The notes beneath the pieces were generated by a model. The model saw only the letters and a program-made list of their open reading frames with translations, had not been told where the DNA came from and searched no databases. The position numbers and the translations under genes were made by a program. 64,000 nt of DNA, from assembly GCA_902621305.1 (NCBI GenBank), contig CACNLM010000002.1:1-64000 (forward strand). The letters run 5' to 3'. This document shows positions 30,100-38,223 of this stretch, piece by piece; the stretch's first letter is position 1; every line of letters begins with the position of its first letter. Source of the stretch: an uncultured Alphaproteobacteria bacterium (lineage in GTDB: Bacteria > Pseudomonadota > Alphaproteobacteria > HIMB59 > GCA-002718135).

Positions 30100-30378
30100 A
30101 CTGCTTTTTATTAATAATTTATGGCAGATTTAAGTTCAAAGAAAAAATGACTCAGTTAACAAAATGTGACTTAAGTTGATAAGTAAATGTAAATATTTCA
30201 ATAACTTGTTTGCCTCATAAAAATATGGATTAAGTAAGAGATTGACATGATAAAAAAAATATTTATGTTCTTATTTTGTTCTTATTGCGATATTGAGCAA
30301 ATGTTGTATTGTCCCTTTTCGGCGGCACTACATATTGTGTTTTTCGACAATAATTTTTTAAAAATGGATAGAATTTAA
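30100..30378. promoter_or_regulatory. Divergent promoter region between chvI and nrdA
   Basis: The largest gene-free stretch in the window, 279 bp, must hold promoters for chvI (leftward) and nrdA (rightward). It contains a possible -35 TTGACA at 30242 with a weak TATGTT-like -10 at 30264; a NrdR-box match at 30325-30340 (separate entry); and a direct repeat TGACTCAGTT (30148-30157) / TGACTTAAGTT (30167-30177), nearer chvI. A five-codon reading frame (ATG 30364 to TAA 30378) abuts the nrdA start but is probably chance. I see no stable hairpin and no RNA gene. Confidence 0.6.
30325..30340 (+). promoter_or_regulatory. Candidate NrdR box upstream of nrdA
   Basis: The 16 bases GCACTACATATTGTGT match the published NrdR consensus ACACWATATATWGTGT at 14 positions. 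NrdR is the ATP/dATP-sensing repressor of ribonucleotide reductase operons. The box lies 38 bp before the nrdA ATG and overlaps a possible promoter (TTGTCC at 30309, TATTGT at 30333, 18 bp apart). NrdR usually binds paired boxes; a second site near 30297-30312 matches only 9 of 16 and is doubtful. The nrdR gene is not in this window. Confidence 0.62.
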
Positions 30379-33132
30379 ATGGCAGACAATCTACAGGTAT
30401 CAGTAAAAATCTCAGAAGAAAAAAGTGTAAATATTTTAACATTAAGTGTCGTGCGTCGTGACGGAGCTATTACTCCTTTCAAATCTGATAAAATTTCAAA
30501 CGCTATAAAAAAAGCATTCTTGGCACAAACAAAAATTAGAAATGATAAAAATAAGGAAAAAGAACAACAAGATGGAATTCATAAAACTGTTGAAGCTTTA
30601 ACGCATAAAGTTGTCTCGGCTCTAACAAGAAGGATTGCTGACGGTGATATGATTCACATTGAGGATATACAAGATCAAGTGGAGTTAGCACTTATGAGAG
30701 ATGAGCATCATAAAGTTGCTAGAGCGTATGTTTTGTATAGAGAACAAAGAGCGGCTTCAAGATATCACACTAAAAAACTAAAAGAACAAGTTGGAGAAAA
30801 AGCTTCTTCAATGATGGTAACTAAAAGAGATGGAAGTAAAGAGCCAATTTCACTGGATAAAATAACTAATAGAGTCTCTGTTCTATCTACTGGCTTAAAC
30901 ATTGATCCAATTGTCGTTGTTCAAAAAGCCGTTCCAGGCTTGTATAGTGATATTAGTTCCGTTGAAATTGATACTTATCTTGCTGAAACTGCTGCCGCTT
31001 TAACAGTTGAGCATCCTGATTATTCTTATCTTGCAGCAAGAATAAAAGTAAACTCACTTCATAAAGAAACTCCGGGTTTCATCATAGCAACAAAAAATTT
31101 ATACGATGATGGATTGTTAAGAGAAGATTATTACAAAAAGGTCATGGAGAATGCAGATTTAATTGAGTCAGTAATTGACTATGACAAAGATTATACTTTT
31201 GATTATTTTGCTCTTACAACTCTAATAAGAGCATATTTATTAAAGTTCGATAATAAAACAATTGAAAGACCTCAAGACCTTTGGATGAGAGTAACTCTAA
31301 CAGTTACCGGTAATGAGTTTAATTTAGATAAAATAAAAGAAACTTATAAAAGCTTATCAACCGGTATGTATACACATGCTACTCCAACATTGTTTAATAG
31401 TGGATTAAAAATGCAGCAATTATCTTCATGCTTTTTAATAGGAATGGAAGATGACTCCATTGAAGGTATTTTTAATACTATAAAAGATTGTGCCCTAATT
31501 TCTAAAACAGCTGGTGGTATTGGCATGCATGCTCATAATATTAGAGCTAGTGGAAGTAGAATAAAATCAACAAACGGCAAATCTAATGGCCTTATTCCAT
31601 TTTTGAAAATATTTAATGAGACTGCTAAATCAGTTGATCAAGGTGGCGGTAAAAGGAAAGGTTCTTTTGCAGTTTACTTAGAACCTTGGCATGCTGACGT
31701 TGAGAAATTTCTAGAACTTAGAAAAAATACAGGTGCCGAAGAATTTAGAGCAAGAGATTTGTTTTACGCTTTATGGATACCAGATTTATTCATGAAGAGA
31801 GTAGAAAATGATGAAGAGTGGACACTTATGAGTGAGCATGAATGTCCAGGTCTTTCAGATGTTTATGGTGACGAGTTTGAAAAACTTTATACAAAGTATG
31901 AAAATGAAATGAAGCATTTAGAAAAAATTAAAGCAAGAGATTTAATGTCTAAAATTATAGAAGCACAAATAGAAACAGGACAACCTTATATGCTTTATAA
32001 AGACTCAATTAATAATAAGTCAAATCAAAAAAATATTGGTGTCATTAAATCTTCAAACCTTTGTGCAGAAATAGTAGAATATTCTGATAAGAACGAGACA
32101 TCTGTATGTAACTTAGCTTCCATAGCGTTGCCAAAATTTGTAAAAAAATCAAATAAAAAATTAATATATGACTATGACGCCCTATACGAAACTGCAAAAT
32201 TGGCTACAAAAAACTTAGATGAAGTAATTGATATTAATTTCTATCCAACTGATAAAACGGAAAGGTCTAATAATAAACATAGGCCAATAGGTTTAGGAAT
32301 ACAGGGACTTGCAGATGTCTACTTTAAGATGGGAATAGCCTATGAATCTGAAGAAGCTAAAGAAATAAATAAATTAATTTTTGAGACAATTTATTTTGGA
32401 GCTTTAGAAGCTTCATGTGAGTTAGCAAAAGAAAAAGGAGCCTACGAAACATTTAATAATTCACCTATTTCGGAAGGTAAGTTTCAATTTGATCTGTGGA
32501 ATGTTAATCCTTCTTCAAAGTGGGATTGGGATAAGCTTAGAACTAAAATTAAGAAGCACGGCGTAAGAAACTCTTTAACCACAGCTTGCATGCCAACTGC
32601 GTCAACAGGTATTATATTAGGTAATACTGAAACATTCCAAATACAAACCTCTAATATATATAAAAGACAAACACTCTCAGGTGAATTCCTACTCGTAAAT
32701 AGATATTTAGTGAATGAACTTTCTCAAAGAGGGTTGTGGAATAAAGAAATGAGAGACAAAATAATTTTAGAAAATGGATCGGTTGAAAACATAAATGAAA
32801 TTCCAACTGAATTAAAAGAAGTTTATAAAACAGTTTGGGAAGTATCACAAAAAACTGTAATTGATATGTCAGCAGATAGAGCACCATTTATTGATCAAAC
32901 TCAATCTATGAATCTTTGGCTTTCAACACCTACATTTGGAAAAGTTAATTCAATGCATATGTATGCATGGAAAAAAGGTCTTAAAACAGGAATGTATTAT
33001 CTAAGAAGTAGATCAGCTGTTGATGCTGTAAAAGTTACAGTTTCATCAGAAAAAGCAGCTAAAGATGCTTATTTAAATACTACTATCAATCAAAACAATG
33101 AACCAGAAGATTGCGAAACTTGTAGTGCATAA
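30379..33132 (+). CDS. nrdA: Ribonucleoside-diphosphate reductase, class I alpha subunit
   Basis: The 917-residue catalytic subunit that reduces NDPs to dNDPs. Two N-terminal ATP-cones are visible, VVRRDGAITPFKSDKIS near residue 24 and VTKRDGSKEPISLDKIT near residue 147, which sense ATP/dATP. The barrel has catalytic cysteines in QLSSCFLIGM and TSVCNLASIALP, the radical site SSNLCAEIVEYS (Asn-Cys-Glu), and MYYLRSRSAVDAV with the radical-relay tyrosine pair. The C-terminal tail ends ETCSA, giving the CxxC shuttle re-reduced by glutaredoxin or thioredoxin. It leads nrdA-nrdB-grx. Confidence 0.97.
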   Translation: MADNLQVSVKISEEKSVNILTLSVVRRDGAITPFKSDKISNAIKKAFLAQTKIRNDKNKEKEQQDGIHKTVEALTHKVVSALTRRIADGDMIHIEDIQDQVELALMRDEHHKVARAYVLYREQRAASRYHTKKLKEQVGEKASSMMVTKRDGSKEPISLDKITNRVSVLSTGLNIDPIVVVQKAVPGLYSDISSVEIDTYLAETAAALTVEHPDYSYLAARIKVNSLHKETPGFIIATKNLYDDGLLREDYYKKVMENADLIESVIDYDKDYTFDYFALTTLIRAYLLKFDNKTIERPQDLWMRVTLTVTGNEFNLDKIKETYKSLSTGMYTHATPTLFNSGLKMQQLSSCFLIGMEDDSIEGIFNTIKDCALISKTAGGIGMHAHNIRASGSRIKSTNGKSNGLIPFLKIFNETAKSVDQGGGKRKGSFAVYLEPWHADVEKFLELRKNTGAEEFRARDLFYALWIPDLFMKRVENDEEWTLMSEHECPGLSDVYGDEFEKLYTKYENEMKHLEKIKARDLMSKIIEAQIETGQPYMLYKDSINNKSNQKNIGVIKSSNLCAEIVEYSDKNETSVCNLASIALPKFVKKSNKKLIYDYDALYETAKLATKNLDEVIDINFYPTDKTERSNNKHRPIGLGIQGLADVYFKMGIAYESEEAKEINKLIFETIYFGALEASCELAKEKGAYETFNNSPISEGKFQFDLWNVNPSSKWDWDKLRTKIKKHGVRNSLTTACMPTASTGIILGNTETFQIQTSNIYKRQTLSGEFLLVNRYLVNELSQRGLWNKEMRDKIILENGSVENINEIPTELKEVYKTVWEVSQKTVIDMSADRAPFIDQTQSMNLWLSTPTFGKVNSMHMYAWKKGLKTGMYYLRSRSAVDAVKVTVSSEKAAKDAYLNTTINQNNEPEDCETCSA

Positions 33133-33147
33133 AAAAGGAGTAATAGA

Positions 33148-34137
33148 ATGATATCAAAAGGTGTTAAATCAATATTTCCAATAAAAAACCAAGAAATTTG
33201 GGATAGATATAAACAACATATTCAAGCTTTTTGGACAACAGAAGAAGTATCATTACAAGACGATTTAAGAGATCTTGAAACCTTAAATGATGGTGAAAAG
33301 CACTTTATAAAACATGTACTTGCTTATTTTGCTAACTCTGAGGCAATGATTAATGAAAACTTAGCAAGCAGATTCTACAAAGAAATACTAATACCTGAAG
33401 CAAGATGCTTTATCTCAATGCAGATGTTGAATGAATCAATTCATGCTGAAATGTACGGACTTCAAATAGAAGCTTATGTAAAAGATGCGAAAGAAAAAGA
33501 TATGCTTTTTGATGCAATTCAAAATGTACCATGCATTAACCATAAAGCACAATGGGTATCAAAATGGCTTAATGGTAGTCAAAATCTCCTAACCAGATTA
33601 ATAGGTTTTGGATTAGTTGAAGGTTTGTTTTTTGCAGGCTCTTTCTGTGCAATATATTATTTTAGAAAAAGAGGACTATTACCAGGTTTAGCCTTATCTA
33701 ACGATTGGATTGCAAGAGACGAAGGAATGCACTTTAGCTTCTCATCCTTAATGTTTAGGACTTTAAGAGACAAGTTTAATAATAAAACATTAACTGATGC
33801 AGATATTAGTGATTTATCTTTGATTCCTTCAGACGTGCCACAATCACAGTTTGAAGAAATTGTTAGAGAAGCAGTAGCTTTTGAAAAAGAATTTGTAAAA
33901 GACGCACTGCCAGTAGATTTAATTGGTATGAACGCTGATTTAATGTGTCAATATATAGAAGCTGTCGCTGACAGAATTGCTGATCTATTTGAATTTGACA
34001 GAGTATTTAAAACAGAGAATCCTTTTGATTTTATGAGAGCTTTGGATGTTCAAAACGTTACAAACTTTTTTGAAAAAAGAGTATCGGAGTATCAAAGACC
34101 TACAGATAGAGCTTTAAGTTTTGATGAAGCATTTTAA
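33148..34137 (+). CDS. nrdB: Ribonucleoside-diphosphate reductase, class I beta subunit with Glu first ligand
   Basis: The 329-residue metal-radical subunit. Predicted ligands by motif are E65 (FANSEAMINENL), E96 and H99 (MLNESIHAEMYG), E158 (GLVEGLFFAGSF) and E192 and H195 (RDEGMHFSF); Tyr103 sits at the tyrosyl-radical position. In the common class Ia/Ib enzymes the first ligand is Asp; here it is Glu, a change seen in class Ic and Id proteins, which use Mn/Fe or Mn/Mn centres. The cofactor is therefore open. A strong Shine-Dalgarno (AAAGGAG, 33134-33140) precedes the ATG, one of the best in the window. Confidence 0.96.
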   Translation: MISKGVKSIFPIKNQEIWDRYKQHIQAFWTTEEVSLQDDLRDLETLNDGEKHFIKHVLAYFANSEAMINENLASRFYKEILIPEARCFISMQMLNESIHAEMYGLQIEAYVKDAKEKDMLFDAIQNVPCINHKAQWVSKWLNGSQNLLTRLIGFGLVEGLFFAGSFCAIYYFRKRGLLPGLALSNDWIARDEGMHFSFSSLMFRTLRDKFNNKTLTDADISDLSLIPSDVPQSQFEEIVREAVAFEKEFVKDALPVDLIGMNADLMCQYIEAVADRIADLFEFDRVFKTENPFDFMRALDVQNVTNFFEKRVSEYQRPTDRALSFDEAF

Positions 34138-34376
34138 TGGAAGCAGAGATATACTCTAAAACTAATTGTGGATATTGTGATAGAGCTAAACTACGTTTAG
34201 CTAAATATAATCCCAAGATTTATATGCTTGGTACAGACTATACGAGAGAAGATTTTTTTGAAAAATTTCCGAACGCTAAAACCTTTCCTCAAATAATTTT
34301 AAATGGTGATAAAATTGGAGGGTATCATGAACTTGAAAAATGGTTTGAAATGAATACCTTTGATGAAGAATTCTAA
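34137..34376 (+). CDS. Glutaredoxin of the nrd operon
   Basis: A 79-residue glutaredoxin. Its active site CGYC lies at residues 11-14, and the glutathione-binding cis-Pro segment is TFPQIILNGDKIGGYHEL. Its start overlaps the nrdB stop by one base, so it probably re-reduces the NrdA C-terminal cysteines in this operon. It is closest to GrxC-type monothiol/dithiol glutaredoxins rather than NrdH, because it has the TFPQIxxxGxxIGG motif. Its stop overlaps the stop of the opposing arfA-like gene by four bases. Confidence 0.93.
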   Translation: MEAEIYSKTNCGYCDRAKLRLAKYNPKIYMLGTDYTREDFFEKFPNAKTFPQIILNGDKIGGYHELEKWFEMNTFDEEF

Positions 34377-34501
34377 ATAACCTTTTTTTTTCCTTTTCTT
34401 GTGTAAGCTTTTTTATTTCTAACAATTCTTTGTTTATACTTAGGCAGTTTTAAATCTTGAGCATAGGGGTTTCTTTTCTTAATTTTTTTTTTAATTTCCA
34501 T
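34373..34501 (-). CDS. arfA: Small ArfA-like ribosome-rescue factor candidate (42 aa)
   Basis: A short minus-strand frame just after polA (10 bp gap) encodes 42 residues, extremely rich in Lys and Arg. Its second half, YKQRIVRNKKAYTRKGK, resembles the conserved part of ArfA (E. coli has [20 protein letters not shown] at the same place), the factor that with RF2 frees ribosomes stalled on mRNAs lacking a stop codon. The length is shorter than E. coli ArfA before its truncation, and it ends directly after the basic tail. ATG 34501, stop TAG. The match is by eye; a chance basic ORF is the alternative. Confidence 0.55.
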   Translation of the reverse strand: MEIKKKIKKRNPYAQDLKLPKYKQRIVRNKKAYTRKGKKKVI

Positions 34502-34511
34502 AAACTATGGT

Positions 34512-37253
34512 CTAATGTGCCTGTCCCCAATCATCACCAGCACCAAAATCAACAGTGAGTGGAACTGAAAAATCTTTATATTTTAAATGTACTGACTCCA
34601 TAATCGTTTTTACATTACTTACTAAATTATCATAATTTTTACTTTCGACTTCAAAAATTAATTCATCATGTACTTGTAAAAGCATTTCAGCCTCAATATT
34701 TTTAAGTTTTATTTCCTTATGAATTTCAATCATGGCTAACTTAATAATGTCTGCTGCACTACCTTGTATTGGAGCATTAATAGCTTGTCTTTCTGCAAAA
34801 CCTCTAACAGCAAAATTTTTATCGGCAATTCCCTTGATATTAATTTTTCTTTTAAAAATTGTTTCTACATATTGATTTGTTTTTGCAAAATCAATTTGAT
34901 GGTCCATATATTTTTTAATTTTTGGATATTTAATAAAATATTCATTTATATAATCTTTTGCTTCTGTATTGGAAATATCAAGTTGTTTAGCTAAGCCGTA
35001 TGGGCTGATTCCATATAGAATACCAAAATTAATTGCTTTTGCTTTTCTTCTATAATCATCGTTTATTTGACTATCGCTTAAATTAAATATTTCTTTAGCA
35101 GTTGATGCATGAATATCTTCATTGTTTTTAAAAGCTTTAATGAAATTTTTATCACTAGAAATTTCTGCAGCTAATCTAAGCTCTATTTGAGAGTAATCAA
35201 AACTGACTAATTTTTTCCCTTTTCCACTAATAAAGGCTGTTCTTATTTTTTTTCCATTTTCAGTTCTAATTGGAATATTTTGAAGATTTGGATCTGTAGA
35301 ACTTAATCGACCTGTTAAAGTATTAGCCAAACCAAATGATGTATGAACTCTACTTTTACCATCTGTTAATCTAAATAAAGCATCTGTATAAGTTGATTTA
35401 AGTTTTGTTAATTCTCTCCAATCAAGAACGAGTTGTGCAATTTCAAATCCATCTGAGGCTAAATTATTTAAAGTTGAAGAATCAGTAGAATATGTGCCTG
35501 ATTTTGTTTTTTTACCACCAGGTATTTTAAGATTAACAAATAATATTTCTCCTAATTGTTTAGGTGAACCAATATTGAACTCTTCTTTTGAAAGTTTATA
35601 AATATTCTTTTCAAGTTTTTTACTTTCATTTTCAAATTCATTACTTAGATTTGTTAAAAAATTTTTATTTACCTCGATACCATTTGCTTCAATTGAAGAT
35701 AATACCTCTACAAGAGGCAAATCGATGTTTTGATAAACAAAATTAGCCTTTTCTTTGATTAAACGAGGATAAAGATTTTGAAAAAGCCTGAATGTTAATA
35801 GAGAATCTTCGGCAGCATAATTAATTGCATTATCAATAGTTACTTTATCAAAAGTAATTTCATTTTTTCCTGTACCAACAACTTCTTTATATTTAATTGT
35901 TGTGTGATTTAGATGATTAAATGAAAGATCATCTAAATTATGCTTATAAATACCATTATCAATTGAGTAGGAAATTAACATTGTATCTGCAATTGAATTA
36001 AAAATTACTCCATACTTATTTAAAATTCTAATATCATATTTTATGTTTTGACCAATTTTTAAGATTGATTCATTTTTACAAATCTTATTAATATGATTAA
36101 TTACATAATTTTCCTTTAACTGATTATCAATTTTTTTTGACCCATCTGAAGTTGTATGGTTTATAGGAATATAGTAAGAAATGTTTTCACTATAACATAT
36201 TGATATACCAACTAATTTTGCTTTTTCTATATTGAGTGAGTTAGTTTCAGTATCAATAGCACATATACCTTTTGTTTCTATTTCACTTAAAATCTTTTCA
36301 AAGTTTTTCTTTGAATTAATTAATTGGTATTTTGGTTTTATTTCTTTTTTCTGAATAATATTATCATCATGATTAGATATAAAAAGATTTGATTTTAGTC
36401 TTTCAGATGTTGATCTAAAACCTTGTTCTTTTAGAAATTTAAAGATGTTATTATTTTCTTTTTTTAATTCATTATATGTTTTTATTTTCTCAATACCCTC
36501 AGGTATTTTTACATCATTTTTTAGTGTTACAAGTTCTAAACTTAATCTGATATCCTTTTCTGCATCTGTTAAAATATTTCTTCTTTTTTCTTGTTTAATT
36601 TGATTGATATTTTTTAGTAAACCTTCAATATTATCAAATTCATTTATTAGCTGAGATGCTGTCTTAGGTCCAATACCAGGAGCGCCTGGAATATTATCTA
36701 CTTTATCTCCTGTTAACGCTTGGATAAAAATAACCTTATCTGGTTGTACTCCAAACTTTTCTTCAACATCTTTAATTTCTATTTTTTTATTTTTCATTGG
36801 ATCAAGCATTGTTACATGTTTACTAACAAGCTGCATTAAATCTTTATCTGAGGATACTATGATAGTTTCAATTTTATCTTTTTCTGCTAAACTTACATAA
36901 GTAGCTATTAAATCATCAGCTTCAAATCCCTCTATTTCTAATTGTGGTATATTAAAACTCTTTACACACTCCCTAATTAGAGGAAATTGCGGTATTAAAT
37001 CATCAGGAGCTTCTCCTCTGTTAGCTTTGTATTCTGGATAGATTTGATTTCTGAAATTTTCCCTTGCAGCATCAAAAATAACTATCATTTTATCATCACT
37101 ATAATCTTCTATCAGCTTAACAAGCATATTGGTAAAACCAAAAACAGCGTTGATTGGAGTACCATCTGCGCGATTCATAGGTGGTAATCCATAATAAGCC
37201 CTAAATATATAGGCAGAACCATCAACTAATATTAATCTACTCTTTGTATTCAT
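34512..37253 (-). CDS. polA: DNA polymerase I
   Basis: A 913-residue repair and Okazaki-fragment polymerase. The N-terminal 5'-nuclease domain (about 1-290) begins LILVDGSAYIFRAYYGLPPM. The 3'-5' exonuclease domain keeps its acidic residues (AIDTETNSL near residue 325, KIGQNIKYDIRIL, YAAEDSLLTFRL), so proofreading looks intact. The polymerase domain shows FDYSQIELRLAAE (motif A), RRKAKAINFGILYGIS (motif B) and QVHDELIFEVE (motif C). Length is normal. It diverges from the ABC ATPase gene across 31 bp. Confidence 0.98.
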   Translation of the reverse strand: MNTKSRLILVDGSAYIFRAYYGLPPMNRADGTPINAVFGFTNMLVKLIEDYSDDKMIVIFDAARENFRNQIYPEYKANRGEAPDDLIPQFPLIRECVKSFNIPQLEIEGFEADDLIATYVSLAEKDKIETIIVSSDKDLMQLVSKHVTMLDPMKNKKIEIKDVEEKFGVQPDKVIFIQALTGDKVDNIPGAPGIGPKTASQLINEFDNIEGLLKNINQIKQEKRRNILTDAEKDIRLSLELVTLKNDVKIPEGIEKIKTYNELKKENNNIFKFLKEQGFRSTSERLKSNLFISNHDDNIIQKKEIKPKYQLINSKKNFEKILSEIETKGICAIDTETNSLNIEKAKLVGISICYSENISYYIPINHTTSDGSKKIDNQLKENYVINHINKICKNESILKIGQNIKYDIRILNKYGVIFNSIADTMLISYSIDNGIYKHNLDDLSFNHLNHTTIKYKEVVGTGKNEITFDKVTIDNAINYAAEDSLLTFRLFQNLYPRLIKEKANFVYQNIDLPLVEVLSSIEANGIEVNKNFLTNLSNEFENESKKLEKNIYKLSKEEFNIGSPKQLGEILFVNLKIPGGKKTKSGTYSTDSSTLNNLASDGFEIAQLVLDWRELTKLKSTYTDALFRLTDGKSRVHTSFGLANTLTGRLSSTDPNLQNIPIRTENGKKIRTAFISGKGKKLVSFDYSQIELRLAAEISSDKNFIKAFKNNEDIHASTAKEIFNLSDSQINDDYRRKAKAINFGILYGISPYGLAKQLDISNTEAKDYINEYFIKYPKIKKYMDHQIDFAKTNQYVETIFKRKINIKGIADKNFAVRGFAERQAINAPIQGSAADIIKLAMIEIHKEIKLKNIEAEMLLQVHDELIFEVESKNYDNLVSNVKTIMESVHLKYKDFSVPLTVDFGAGDDWGQAH

Positions 37254-37284
37254 TGCAAATTTAAATATATAAGATTTTAAATAA

Positions 37285-38223
37285 ATGTCAGATTATAATT
37301 ATTCAATTGAAGCTAAAAATGTAAATAAAATTTTTTATAGAAAATTAAAACAAGTTAATGCTCTTATTGATTTTAGTATCAAAATAAAAAAAGGTACTAT
37401 TCATGGATTATTAGGTCCAAATGGTGCAGGCAAATCAACTTTTATAAATATTCTTGGCGGTTTGGTTAAAAAAAACTCAGGTAATGTAAATATTTGTGGA
37501 ATAAATATAGATAAAAATATCAAGTTAAGTAAATTTAAAATAGGTATTGTTCCGCAAGAATTAAATATTGATCCTTTCTTTACTCCAGCTGAATTGTTAG
37601 AACTTCAAGCAGGCTTATATGGCGTTCCAAAGAGTAAAAGGAAGACTGAAGAAATTCTTGAAAATTTAAAATTAACTGATCAAAGAAATGCCTATGCTAG
37701 AACTTTATCAGGAGGAATGCGACGAAGATTGCTTATTGGGAAAGCTTTAGTCCATGATCCAGAAATTATAATTTTAGATGAGCCAACTGCAGGTGTTGAT
37801 ATCGATATAAGAACCTCAGTTTGGAATTATATAAAAAAAATAAGTAAAGAAGGAAAAACAATTTGTTTAACAACACATTACTTGGAAGAAGCTGAGAATC
37901 TCTGTGATAATATTTCTATAATTAATTATGGAAAAAAAATAATTGAAGGATCAAAGAAAGAACTTTTAAATATTATTTCAACTAAATCTGTTTCCTTTGT
38001 GTTAGATGATAACAAAAAAATACCTGAAGAATTAAAACCCTATAAGCCGTATATTAGTCATAATGTATTAAAGCTTAGTTATGATAAAAATAAAACTAAC
38101 TTAAAAAATATTATTGATATTTTAGATAATAATCAAATAAATTTTAAAGAAATAAATACTTTTGAAGGTGATTTAGAAGATGTATTTCTAAAGGTAGTAA
38201 GTAAAAATGTTAGTTCAGGTTAA
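37285..38223 (+). CDS. ABC transporter ATP-binding protein (ABC-2 type), permease not adjacent
   Basis: A 312-residue ATPase of the ABC-2 export group. Walker A is GLLGPNGAGKSTFINILG, the signature is TLSGGMRRRLLIGKALV, Walker B is IIILDEPTAGVDID and the switch is LTTHYLEEAENL. The C-terminal 80 residues form the small accessory domain common in polysaccharide and drug exporters of this type. The permease that should accompany it is not next door; the following gene is an O-antigen-ligase-like protein whose start lies 17 bp inside this gene. Substrate unknown. Confidence 0.88.
   Translation: MSDYNYSIEAKNVNKIFYRKLKQVNALIDFSIKIKKGTIHGLLGPNGAGKSTFINILGGLVKKNSGNVNICGINIDKNIKLSKFKIGIVPQELNIDPFFTPAELLELQAGLYGVPKSKRKTEEILENLKLTDQRNAYARTLSGGMRRRLLIGKALVHDPEIIILDEPTAGVDIDIRTSVWNYIKKISKEGKTICLTTHYLEEAENLCDNISIINYGKKIIEGSKKELLNIISTKSVSFVLDDNKKIPEELKPYKPYISHNVLKLSYDKNKTNLKNIIDILDNNQINFKEINTFEGDLEDVFLKVVSKNVSSG

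Noticed and set aside
30364..30378. A four-residue upstream ORF whose stop abuts the nrdA ATG
   Set aside because: So short a frame is expected by chance in AT-rich DNA, and there is no conserved peptide signal or attenuator hairpin.
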